Assembly: GCA_037447655.1 (NCBI GenBank)
Contig: JBBHKE010001520.1
Span: 1-37,281 of the forward strand
Source of the DNA: Zygnema cylindricum
Taxonomy: Eukaryota > Streptophyta > Zygnematophyceae > Zygnematales > Zygnemataceae
Length of the DNA stretch: 37,281 nt
Reading direction: 5' to 3'
Within the stretch, counting starts at the first letter, position 1, and the number at the start of each line of letters is the position of its first letter. The notes below the pieces were generated by a model that saw only the letters and a program-made list of their open reading frames with translations, searched no databases and was not told the origin of the DNA. Of the stretch, positions 1 to 17,254 are shown in pieces. Position numbers and translations under genes: made by a program.

Positions 1-190
1 GGGCACTGACTGTTGAGGGAGAGGCAGAGACAGTGGGAGAGGGAGAGAGGGAGAGCGGGAGAGTGGGAGAACGGGAAAGAGTGAGAACGGGAAAGAGAAG
101 AGGGAGAGGGGGAGGTCGAGAGGGGAGAGGGGGAGAGGGAGAGAGAGAGAGGAAGAAAAAAAAGGGGAGGGTGGAGAAAGAGAGAGAATT
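1..190. repeat. GA-rich low-complexity tract
   Basis: Nearly pure purine sequence made of GAGAGG/GGGAGA variants at the left edge of the window. It resembles the GA/CT blocks at 28-37 kb. The Arg/Glu/Gly-rich reading frame through it (33-224) is only the translation of the repeat. Confidence 0.9.
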
Positions 191-918
191 GCAATTTTCG
201 ATCAAATTCACTTCAAAAAGTTGAATACCGAATTGGCCAACATATTTGCAAAGAGAAAATGAAGAATGCGCTTGAAAACCAGCTGTTCCTGATTTGGCAT
301 TTTGCACACGACAATATTTACACAATATATATCATTGTCATCACATCTTACAATTTTTTCAAGTCCTTGCTTTTGCCACATTTTTAGAAAGTACGCAGAC
401 TTGTTTTCACTCATATGTGAAAATTCAAGATTCTAAAATTATGTCCCTAGAAATTTTCATGTTTGCCAATTACATATAAAAAAAAAGAATCACTATACCT
501 AGTGACAAAATGTTTCAATAAGGACAAAGATGCACCATAGTTCAAACGCACGGAAACATGTGATTGTACTGATAGTTTATAATTCGAAATTTACTACCAA
601 CTTAAAATGCGCACTGAAAAGGTATGACATTGTCTCATTAAATATACAATGCCAATTGTTAAAGAATTACCAGCCACTTGCCATTCCTTTACAAACCTCC
701 TCCTCTCTCTTTTCCTTCTCCTCGTGTCCATAGGAGCTCAAAAACAGGGTTAAGCAAGAATTTTCGTGCGAATAACATTTAAAATACGAAAACGAATCCG
801 AATGGCGACGAATTGTTTTTCTTGTGAGAATGTTTTTCATAGGAAAAAATGACTGTCGGCCACCAATGCTTCTAGAGAAGCTGGAGAAGACGCCCTCTTC
901 CGTACGGTGAACAATCGG

Positions 919-984
919 GTGCCACGTGGCACTAACACAGGGCAGAATGGCATTCCGAAGCACTGCCATGGAGAGCCACGTGGC
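919..984. promoter_or_regulatory. Two G-box (CACGTG) palindromes
   Basis: 919-932 is a perfect 14-bp palindrome centred on CACGTG (GTGCCACGTGGCAC). A second GCCACGTGGC lies at 975-984. Such G-box/ABRE cores are bound by plant bZIP and bHLH factors. They lie 1.1 kb upstream of the RPT5 ATG, so a role there is only inferred. CACGTG also occurs inside the hAT-like and copia elements of this window. Confidence 0.45.
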
Positions 985-1221
985 AGTCAGATAATGGAAC
1001 ACGTTGAATTTGGAGAAGAATGTTTCTGGACACCCTTGTAAGTGTTGGCAATACTGTACCGTGAATCTCTACAGTACAGTGCGCGGTAAACTGTTGTGTA
1101 CGACTGAACTGTACTGCAATACGCAGTATGCTGTACGGTTCATAGCGTACGGTGCGCCGTGTATAGTTATTAACGTCGATGTTTTCTCTAGATGGCGTTA
1201 CAAAAGTGACGTCCATTGTAC

Positions 1222-1425
1222 GGCTGAAATATAAAAATGGCCACGTATGTCGCCTCGCCAAACCAAAGTATGTGACGCATAGTGACTTCGCCTCATCGCA
1301 ATGTTGAATAGTGTGCCATTCGCCTATTGCGTCTCGATTTTCTCCTGAATTTAAAAGCGGCCACGTATGTGGTTTCCTCAAAACTGGAAAATGTGACGGA
1401 TGTGAAGGATGTGACGGATGTGACT
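1222..1425. repeat. Imperfect ~120-bp tandem repeat with a 9-bp minisatellite
   Basis: Segments starting near 1227 and 1352 both read GGCCACGTATGT followed by CCTC, AAA and ATGTGACG blocks, suggesting an old duplication. The second copy ends in about four 9-bp units of the GATGTGACG type (about 1388-1424). Confidence 0.55.
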
Positions 1426-2088
1426 CTGCGCTTCGTCACAAATTTACAATACTGAAACGATACGCTGTTTCATTCGTTTCGATGTTTTTCGAATTTTCAA
1501 GACGTGTCCATCACCGTCTTGTTTGACCAATAGCGTATACCTGAACTGTTAGCGTGACGACGAAAATCTTAAAGCGCTCAATCGACCAGGTCTACCATTT
1601 GTAATACGCGTATTATACGGAATTTTAGAGTATGATACGCGAATAGTATTGGAATGCCTCAAAGCATTTTTCATAGCTTTTCGCACATTATAACTAATTA
1701 ACTATGCTAAAATTCATGAAGCTTCCAGGAAATGTTTGCCTGCACAGTTTATGCTGGCGTTTCGGTTGCTTTACCGTACGAATCAAATAATACGTATTGT
1801 ACGGTACTAATGAATCTACTGTACTTGGCCATGGCTGTTTACCAGCGAAACTTTGATATCTGATTTTGAGAGTGCCAAGGGAACCCTAGAGTTGAACAGA
1901 ATTGACGCTTTAAGTTCAATTCTTCAACTTGTTTCTTTTTAACTCGATTGATCTGTCAATTATCTTTCCTTTTGTTTCGCTCGAACGTTAAGGAAGGAAG
2001 GACTAGTGTATCCTCAGAGATATAAGAGTTTTCTTAGTGATTTTTCTGTTATACTCCATTGTTTTCTCTCCTAAAGTTGAAAGCAAAA

Positions 2089-8998
<6,910 letters not shown>

Positions 8999-10495
8999 AA
9001 GGGGCCGGATTTTGCAAAGAAAAGCTTAACTTGTACGACAGTAGTGTCCTATAAATGCTAGTCTCGGTCATCAACGTGTAATCTTTTTGATTTGTTCAAG
9101 ATTTTTTCGATGTAATGTGTCGGGCTCCACTCATCCAATCGGATTTGTCATTGGTTTTACCAATTGTATTTGTTGTTTCAAATTGATGTCTTTTTTTTTT
9201 TTTTTGGAAAGTGTGTGAGTACTTTCCTTGGAAATTATTGCCTTATCGGGATGTGTCTAGAGTTTTTTACATTTTTTTTACATTGACGTTTGTATTCACG
9301 TCTATGCTCTGTTGTTGATTTTGCATTGTAAGGGACTTTTGCTCTAAATTTTTTCTCTCAGCTATGTTTTGATAAATGGTGAAACATTTGATTTTTGCCT
9401 GAGTTCACCAGGCTCCGTAGTGGTTCTATTTCCTCCGATTGTATCATTTCTTTTTGCCATGTGTACATGGTTCGCCCTTAACCTGTTTTTACGACGAGTG
9501 CAGTAAAAATTGCCCATAAAAGACGTCGAACATGTACACAAGCTTTTCGCGACATAATGTTATGCACTTGTATTTCTACCTCATTCTTAACTCTGTTAAA
9601 AGGGGCTTTATTAAGAAAGTGTGATGGTAAATGGAGTATATGGCAGCAAAGGAAAATTACAGTCAAAAAGAATCTGGGAAACAGAAGCACAAAAAATTGC
9701 AGGACTGTTGAGTGTGTCAGTGTCTCGAAATGCCTTTTTAATATTGTTTACAGCCTTGAATATCTTTCTCAAGAGCGATGAATTGAATGACGCTGGTAAA
9801 GACAACAAATCAGACACGAGGTTCAATGAGCGAGTTTTATTGTACGAGCAGTTTTGTGCGAAAGTAACTACACTATATCGCAAATATCATTACGGTTTTT
9901 TTGCCACTTAAAATATCTTTCCTCCGTCCACGTATGCCCTTTTTTCGATTGGAGAATGCCAACCGGAAGGTGAGTATCTTACCTTTCAATCGCAGCCATC
10001 GGATTAACAAGCCGAGTATGGTGCACGGAGAAAAGGTTTTGAGTGTCGGAAAAAACATTAACGTTAAATCATTAATACACGGAGTCAACTGTAAAGTACG
10101 CGTTTAATATTGTGGTGCACCGAGCACATCAGATCTTTGGCGTCAACCTATTTGACGTCAGAGCTCGTGAATCTCGCGTCATGCGCTTCGATTTGTTCGT
10201 ACAGGATCCGTGACATCCTCACGACAAAGTAATTGTTACTGTTGTCACCGTAGGTATTCCGCCAGATCTACAGGGATCGACGGACTACATTAATCATAGA
10301 TTATGTATCCATTTTACCCCCAATAATTCAGAAATAGTTGCAGAAAATCTCACACTTTATTCAGGCATTATTGCCCTGCTTGTAGTTTTTTAGTTTTGGC
10401 AATGCCACCCCTTTTGTACCCCCGGACTCAGATGGTTTACCATCGTGCTTTTTAATTTATCCTCTTTTTTTTTTTTTAATTCTCTATCTATTGAT
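8999..10495. other. RPT5 3' UTR and downstream intergenic DNA
   Basis: The T-rich region after the stop should hold the poly(A) site; I saw no perfect AATAAA in the first 200 bases. A 96-codon reading frame at 9621-9911 is interrupted by a stop in the diverged copy of the same DNA at about 13.8 kb, so I do not call it a gene. Confidence 0.6.
9895..10056. mobile_element. MITE remnant, CTTAAAACATC-type ends
   Basis: Left end TTTGCCACTTAAAATATC and right end GGTTTTGAGTGTCGG are degenerate inverted copies of the subterminal sequence CTTAAAACATCTTTTCTCCG seen in the 22.6-23.07 kb elements. Short and non-coding. Confidence 0.55.
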
Positions 10496-10503
10496 GTGCA
10501 TTC

Positions 10504-11068
10504 CAGAGGTCGCAAAAGTCAAAATTTTACATAACCGAAACCAACCGTTTTTTTTTTTTCAACATCTGAGTAACCGACGCCCGACCGGGTTACGTCACGC
10601 TACGGAATTGTTAACCGTTAACCGACCGACGTTTACGAAAATAAAAGTTAACCGAAACTCCATTTCTCGCGACTAACCGTGCTCGCCCGTAACTGAAAAA
10701 GAACAAAATTAACTAATGTACGACATATGAATAAGCCAAAAATTACGATTTGTCGCGTTCCCTTAGATTTGCGAAATGAATAGTGTTTACTACCGTGTCA
10801 GATTTGCGACGCTAATCATGATGTCACATACTTCCACGATACCAAAGAGTACAAGGTACAATAATGTAGGATTGTATGGACAGTACAATTTTTTCTTTTT
10901 TTTTTGTTTTTTGGTTGACCGACAGTAACCGGCCGTTTTTTTTTCTGGTGAATCAACCGACCGCAACCGCCCGGCCCTCAAAATTTGGCAACCGAGTTTG
11001 TTCCGGATCCGGTGCGGGCGGTCGGTTAACAGTCGGTCACGGATTCGGTTGACCGTTTGCGACCTCTA
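10504..11068. mobile_element. Non-autonomous hAT-like element, family 1
   Basis: About 565 bp. The left end is CAGAGGTCGCAAA and the right end TTTGCGACCTCTA, a 13-bp terminal inverted repeat with one mismatch. It is flanked by GTGCATTC (10496-10503) and GTGCATTT (11069-11076), an 8-bp target duplication with one difference. An 8-bp duplication with YAGAGGTCG-type ends fits the hAT superfamily. The subterminal regions are full of AACCGACCG/CGGTCGGTT words, perhaps transposase-binding arrays. There is no transposase reading frame. Confidence 0.8.
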
Positions 11069-11078
11069 GTGCATTTGA

Positions 11079-11967
11079 TAGTGTTGTGTATCACTAAGGA
11101 TTTGCCGATAACCGATATGGCCTTTTTTTGGGTATCCGATAATCGATATATTGGTACGATATATCCCTATCGTTGTTATTGCCAATAAATAGCCGATATT
11201 TATCAGTTATTATTGGCGATAACACCGATATCGATAACTATCGGCGATAACTGTACGGACCTTAAAGATAAATGTACGGCCAGTACACTCAACTGTACGT
11301 GTTATTCCCGGACGTGTACAAGCACAGAAAGTACAGTAGCCGCCATGAGATCTGTACGATTTTGATACGGATCTAGTAAAAACGATATACCTTTCACATT
11401 TGACGCCATGGTTGTCCATTTATTCCTTGAGATCCATTAGGGACCTGCCACGTGTCAACCTGTCGGCTTTTTTGGCACAAGCTGCCAAAAGAGCCATTCC
11501 GGGATGCCGGCGCTCACGCATGGCTGTGCGCTCGTGTTTTCTCATTCCAAGTCGCCCGTTCAATTCTGGTGGCGCGCAGAATGTTATTTTGCGTCCGTTG
11601 TACTTTGTGTTCGCTGTCCTTTTTCCGTTCCATGTTCACCAGTTTGCCAGTAAAATCCCGTACGTTGCCGTAAAATTTCTGTTCAGTTAACCAACCAGCG
11701 TTTATGTGCTGCACTGTCCGTAATAAAGTGTAGTTAAACGGAGACGGAATAGATTCTTATTCGTGGCATGCCACGCTATATAAAGTCAATAATATAATAC
11801 AGTATGTTATAAAGTACTATTGTATGCATACTATATATTTTTAAGTTATCGCTGATATGGAATTTGTTGGTCTCAAACCGATATATCGGAACCTCTGACC
11901 GTTCGCAAACCGATAACTATCTGTATCGGTGCTATCGCGATAATTTTTTTACCGATACACAACACTA
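11079..11967. mobile_element. Non-autonomous hAT-like element, family 2, copy 1
   Basis: About 889 bp with ends TAGTGTTGTGTATC and GATACACAACACTA. Flanks are GCATTTGA (11071-11078) and ACATTTGA (11968-11975), 7 of 8 matching. Homologous to 23585-24406 in opposite orientation. The ends carry dense CCGATA/TATCGG words and GTAC clusters; the middle holds a CACGTG at 11449. No transposase. Confidence 0.87.
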
Positions 11968-12297
11968 ACATTTGAGTTCTAAACGAACTTTTTAAAGTGC
12001 CCGTAGTGTACGGTTATGTACGAAAAAAGAAAAAACGTATAGTACGTATACTATACTTACGTACTATTTCGTAGCAAGGAATGATCTGCTGAGGGTGAAC
12101 CTCCATCAGGCGAAAAGTGTGGTTGTTTACCGGAAAAAGTGCATTTCAGTACAAATCCAGCTCATTGCCGTACAATGCCGTACTGTTTTTTTTTTTTTTT
12201 TTAAACATGATTACTGAAGATTCGTCAAGATTCTCCAAACTTTTGGGCGATAACATCGACCGTCCGATTATGAGTTTTCGAAGCAAAAGGTCACTTC

Positions 12298-12350
12298 GTC
12301 CGTTAAATGGCTAGGGTCCTTCTCAGGAGGACACTAGCCATTTACCGGAC
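12298..12350. repeat. 23-bp stem hairpin
   Basis: Arms 12298-12320 and 12328-12350 pair over 23 positions with two mismatches (core AAATGGCTAG/CTAGCCATTT) around a 7-base loop. Possibly the relic of a foldback element; the flanks outside the stem do not pair. Confidence 0.75.
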
Positions 12351-12920
12351 GTGTAAAACGTAAAATGTCACGTACGAGCCACGCGCCTTCGTACATATGC
12401 CACGCGCCTTCAGACAGGCGGGAATCAGATACGGCGATAACCACCAAAAAAAGTTTGTTGAAGAATGTACCATGACGCCTCCACCACCATCCATCGTCAA
12501 CCGGAATTTGTTGCGCCTACTGTCTTCAAAGTTCCGTAAAGTTCCGATTTGGTTACGACAAAACAGGAACGTAGAAATTGTACACCGCAGGTACAACGAC
12601 ATAACATGAACGTACAAAATGTACATTCGCTTATTTTATTTTGCGGCTGGTTGTACGAATACTACTTTAGACAATTTGCTTTTGGAATCTTTGACGACGC
12701 TCGCCGTCAGAACAGGAATCTACGTGCATCCAATCGAAAGAAAGCACGTACACGATAGATTCCATTGCTGACACGACCTGATGGAGAAGTGAATGAAATA
12801 TTAGTGCCAGTAAACCTATCCGTAACATTTCTGTCGGCGCCTGATGGAGAAGTGGCCTGATGCAAGCGAATAGAATTTTTGTCGCATGAGCGAAAGAGGC
12901 GTGGGCGACGACAAAAAGTG

Positions 12921-13040
12921 CACCGCCAATCGCTATTAGCGTTGTGTACGCTTATTCCGTCCCGCTTTTTTTTATTTTTATTCTCCATTAGCGTAGTTCA
13001 TTCTATTTTTTTCTTTACTCTATTTAGGGATAATTTTTTA
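12921..13040. mobile_element. Half copy of a TACACCGC-type MITE
   Basis: Starts CACCGCCAATCGCTATTAGC and continues GTTGTGTACGCTTATTC, CCGTCCCGC, matching the right end (reversed) of the element at 24541-24762. The opposite end is missing. Confidence 0.65.
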
Positions 13041-13774
13041 GTACCGTACGAAATGGAAGTACGTTATCAGTTAATTAGTGTGGTGTACAGACAATATCAG
13101 ACCGTACACAATTGTACCTTTTTAAGTGAAAAAGTATAATTAATGAGTTTTAGTAGCCGCGGACGCATGAGAATGTGCGCTCTAAAAAGGGGGTCTAATC
13201 GGGTTGTCAAACATCACGTTCGCACATATTCGTCCAGCAACCACGTTTCGACTGTGTGAACGTACGATTTGTCAGATTTTGTACGAATACCTATATTAGT
13301 GTAAGCATGTTTGCAACCGACATTTCTTTTTTTCAAAGACCCAAATTAGAATTATTAAACAATTAGAGACAAGGATGCACGGAGAACAGATGTTTAAAGT
13401 GGCGAAAAAAACATTAAAAGGAAACTCTCAAGTACTTCAGCAACACTAGGAGCATTCACATTATGGCGGGCAAGTTAGGAATGTTTATATAATATTGGTG
13501 TCGCTAAGGATAATCGAGTATCCGTTGTGGTTGTACTCCACTTTTTTTCTATTGACCGACGGCGAAATTTTGTGCATTACTGGCGTGCAAAAATGTAAAA
13601 CAAACAAATGAATATATAGATAGTAATAAGAAAAATGCGGTCTTTTCTTCCCAAGAGACAATATAGGACTACTATTGTTAAAAGGATTGCAACCCAATTT
13701 AATATAACGTGATAGAAAACTTAAAAACCCGATTACAAAGTTGTCCATTGGAGCACTCCATGAAGTTCAGAAAA

Positions 13775-14738
13775 AAAATAAAAATGACATTTCGAGACAT
13801 TGATGCATTCACAGTCCCGCAAATTTTCGTGTTTCTGTTTCCCAGATTCATTTTGGCTGTTGGTTTCCTTTGCTGCCATATACTCCGTTTACCATCGCAC
13901 TTTCTTAATAAAGCTCGCTTTAACAGTATGTGTTTAGATCTAGTTAGGAAAACAGGTACATAATATACTGTCAAGATAATCTTGTCTAGCTGTTAGGTGT
14001 CTTTTAAGGGCAGTTTTTACTGCACTCATCGTGAAAAGAGTGTTAAGGGCAAACCATGAACACGTGGCAAAAGGAAACTATACAGTAAGGGGAAATAGAA
14101 CCATTCCATAGCCCCGTGAACTCAGGCAGAAATCGAACATTTCAACATTTACCAAAACATAGTTGAGCAAAAAGTTTTAGAGCAAAAATCCCTTACAATG
14201 CAAAATTAACAACAAAACATAGACATGAATACAAATGTCAATGTCAAAAACTGTAGACACATACCGATAAGGCTATAATTTCCAAGGCAACTACTCACAA
14301 CTTCAAAAAAAAAAAAGCATCAATTGGCAACAAACAACAACCGATTGGCAAAACCAAAAACAAATCCGATTGGATGAGTGGAGCCCGACACATTACATCG
14401 AAAAACTTGAACAAATCAAAATGATTACACGTTGATGACCGCGACTAGCATTTATAGGACACTATTGAAGTAGAAGTTTCGTTATTCTTTGCAAAAACCG
14501 GCCCCTTTTAGGCGTGATAGTTGATACTCGCCTTCTTCTTGGCCTGGACTTGAACAATCCCTTCGTTAAAATCTTCATGAGTCACCTGAAGGGAAGAAAA
14601 ACAGTTTACAAACAATCACAAACAAAATGGTGCCAGAAATAGAAACAGTGTGGACACACTATTCTACACTATTTCTGAACTGACTCACATAACAGCCTTT
14701 TTAATTTAACTGAAATAAATATTCGTGAGTCACCTTAC
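13775..14738 (-). repeat. Right arm of inverted duplication (RPT5 3' end copy)
   Basis: Reverse-complement relative of about 8775-9745. Includes intron 9 end, exon 10, 3' UTR and flank. It begins (in minus sense) exactly in the decoy exon start, GTGACTCACGAATATTTA, and abuts the copia A gag frame at about 14735. Confidence 0.88.
14508..14585 (-). pseudogene. RPT5 last-exon copy with altered HbYX tail
   Basis: A 78-nt exon with its CTTCAG acceptor, the same length and frame as RPT5 exon 10, ending in TAA. It differs at about six positions; four are silent and two change the protein (Leu to Ile, and Tyr to His in the tail). The tail reads NYHA instead of NYYA, so the HbYX tyrosine is lost. No other RPT5 exon lies upstream in the window; gag sequence does. 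The silent bias suggests it diverged while part of a functional paralogue and was truncated later. Confidence 0.85.
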
Positions 14739-16096
14739 TCCCCTATACCTTTCATTAAGCATTCCTCTTCTCCCCTATCCTTTAAAACCCCTTCTAGTTT
14801 CACGTCTCCCCTTTCCTCAGAATCCGTTGAAGTCTCCGTTTCCGACCAGATTTCTGTTTCCAAAATATTTATGAAACTATCCTCAATATTTTGAACTCCC
14901 TCAAGTACTTCCTCTCTATTTACTTCCGTTATACCTCCAAAAGCACACTATTGCTTACGTGGAATTTATGTGTGCTTTTCTCTACTCCCCATACTACCGA
15001 TGCGGAGAAGCTCCAACATATCTTCATCCTCTTTCTCCTCTTCCCCTTCTTCCTCCTCATCCACATTCCAACTTCTAAGTTCTTTCAAACAAGAGCATTC
15101 CTCTATATAATGATCCCGTTCCCTACAACAGAAGCAAACCCCTTTTTTCAAAGCTCTCGTTTATTTTCCTCTCCCTCTCTTTCTTCCAAAGTTCCGATAA
15201 GGTTTACCTTTGTCTTTCTTCCTCTCATCACGCTTCCGCTCGTCACCGCCGTTCCTCTCATCACGCTTCCGCTAATCACCACCAGCTGTAAATGCATTCA
15301 CTCTGTGACTTCCCCTACGAAGCTCCAAAGTGCTTTCCCTCACAAGAATTATCCCCATGGTAAAGCTCCAAGTCCATGAGGAGACATCCATTGCTTGCAT
15401 ACGACAAATGATGTTTTCGTACTCATCTGGGAGTTTCATAAATAGTGTATTAATCTTCTTCTCCTCAGATTCTACATATCCCGCACTAGCAAGCTCAACA
15501 TATAGCGCAGCAATATCATTGCAAAACTCTATCATGCTACCGCCTTTATAAACATAGGCATCTATTTCTTGTTTTACTAATTGCTGCCTCTGAATAGTCT
15601 CACTCTTATAAATCTGACTTAGTGCTTCCCATATCTCTGAAGACTTCGTTAAGTTTATAAGAGTGATAGCTATGGACTTAGACACGTTTCTAAGTATGAG
15701 ATGCTTTGCTATAGTGTTTTTGTATTCCCATATTTTTCTGTCATTTTCTTCAGTTTTAATCCCTACAAGTGGTACCATAGCTGAGAGCCTAGCTCCCCTC
15801 ACCATAGGTGTCCCTTTTTCCTTCTCCCCTATTTCCCCATCCACGGCAAGGTTTTTCCCTTCACCTTTCGTTGCATCTGAACTTCGGTTGATATTCTGGG
15901 CAGCCTCAGATGATTCTCCATAGTAAGCTCCTCCAAAGCTAGGTGGCGGACATCTCACTTGTCCCAAAACAATTCCCCATAAGTGCTTCTCGAAAAGTAA
16001 TCCCTCCATCATAAATCCCCAATAAGTGAAGCCTGTTCCATCAAACATAGGCACCCTAGATGGTGGGCCTATAACCTGAAACTCTGTGTGCTCCAT
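14735..16096 (-). pseudogene. Copia element A: gag with zinc knuckle, disrupted
   Basis: One reading frame from the ATG at 16096 down to 14735 with in-frame stops, including 15272-15274, one near 15180, and 14966-14968. The N-terminal part (MFDGTGFTYWGFMMEGLLF, then LWGIV) is the start of Ty1/copia gag; KLPDEYENII lies near the gag core end. A CCHC knuckle, CFCCRERDHYIEEC, lies at about 15104-15145, followed by an acidic tail. Gag packages element RNA. No protease, integrase or RT follows: the frame stops where the RPT5 copy begins. Nonfunctional. Confidence 0.88.
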
Positions 16097-17254
16097 TGCC
16101 CACAGAAATCGCAGATCCAAAAGAAACTTATCTAGATAGTGCCGACTCCAAGTTGATATAAACCCAAATGACTGTCCCCTTGACGAAAAAAAGACCCATT
16201 ATAGTTTCACCCCTGTGAAATAAGACTTTTTGTGTGCTCAGTTCCACCACAGAATGCAAAGTTAGAATATGAGTTTTGGACACATTCACCCACTTTGACT
16301 TTCCCTTATAAATGCAGCCACCGTGATAGGCAAAAACTCTGACCGACTACACCCTTGTGTAGCCTAGACTCCCTTGAGTCCCCAGCAAAAAGAATCATTG
16401 AAAATGTTTAAGTAAATTGATAGATATGAATGGTCAAAGATGACCTTTTTGTATAGGAGCTCTCTCGGAGAGAGGCTGCTACCTACTAAATGTTTCTAAG
16501 TCCGATTTCTCTCTAAAACTCAATTTGCTGACGTACGGCACCAATCAAATTACTGTGTCGTACAGAAAAGTACAGGTGCCGGTGTACTTTCTGTACGACC
16601 ATCGTACGAAATGGCCAAAGTGTCGACATATGTCATCTCCAGATTCGTTCATGTAATCCTCGAAGATGCCGCGATCCAATGTTATTTTGCCACGTGTCAT
16701 CCTATGTGGCGATTATCGCAAACTGCTCAAATCTTCTTACGCGATCTCGGCATCCTTTCCGACTGTCCGATTGAAAAACCAGGTTTTGATCGTAGCCGTC
16801 ATAAATACGTGCGCGGTATTTGTTTCGTGTGTCGAAACAAATGCGAGGTATCCGTTTCATATAGTACATGAAAATCGTACAAAAACTGTATCTATGCATT
16901 ACGTATCTATATCCCGTTAAATGAACTAGTCTACGTGTAATATAATAAATATTTATCAAACCTAATATATTCCATCATTAATCCTATACTTATAGGTTAA
17001 GGCTACCAGCTAATTTGACGGACGGCATGTACCCGGACCAAATCCCGGGACCGTCAAATATTTTAGATAACTCTATCGAGATTTGCCTTCCTGTCCTCTT
17101 TGGACAGCCTAGGCAGCCATGGATCTAACTCCTCCTCAACTCTTCAGTGACTACGACAAGTGTGGGGACTTGAGTGAAGAGTTAGAGGCAAGTTGTCTTT
17201 GTTTTGGCTTTTATTTTACAATCTCTAGACCTATAAAATACTTAAATTTCAACA
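16097..17254 (-). mobile_element. Copia element A: putative 5' LTR and leader
   Basis: On the minus strand begins TGTTGAAATTTAAG at 17254, a typical copia LTR start, and runs to the gag ATG. It is homologous to 18626-19598 (element B): shared blocks include CTTGTCGTAGTCACTGA, GGTTGCCT/GGCTGCCT around CCATGG, and the CACAAGGGTG block before gag. I could not find the LTR end or a primer-binding site with confidence. CCACGTGTC (G-box-like) occurs near 16691. Confidence 0.68.

Larger units (their letters stand above)
191..2088. other. Intergenic region and 5' flank of RPT5
   Basis: No convincing gene on either strand; the short reading frames lack recognisable motifs. The left part is AT-rich. 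About 1030-1230 and 1590-1830 are dense in GTAC/CGTAC words also found in the transposon-derived parts of the window. The last 100 bases before the RPT5 start are T/C-rich and probably hold its 5' UTR. I could not define a TATA box or transcription start. Confidence 0.7.
11968..13774. other. Intergenic DNA, transposon-derived, no gene
   Basis: GTAC-rich and AT-rich sequence. A 20-bp direct repeat (GCCACGCGCCTTC) lies at about 12380-12415 and two copies of CCTGATGGAGAAGTG at about 12778 and 12841. A single-ended remnant of the CTTAAAACATC MITE type lies at about 13379-13421. None of the reading frames shows a recognisable motif. Confidence 0.6.

Noticed and set aside
9621-9911. 96-codon frame downstream of RPT5
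   Set aside because: The homologous inverted copy at 13.8 kb has a stop early in this frame, so there is no sign of coding conservation.
13699-13974. 91-codon minus-strand frame resembling 9557-9781
   Set aside because: Similarity follows from the inverted duplication at DNA level; frame ends differ and no domain is visible.
14891-15379. 162-codon plus-strand frame
   Set aside because: Antisense to copia element A gag; Phe/Leu/Pro-rich with no motif.
16097-16320. Primer-binding site complementary to initiator tRNA-Met in copia element A
   Set aside because: No TGGTATCAGAGC-like sequence found between the LTR-like region and gag, so LTR ends are left undefined.
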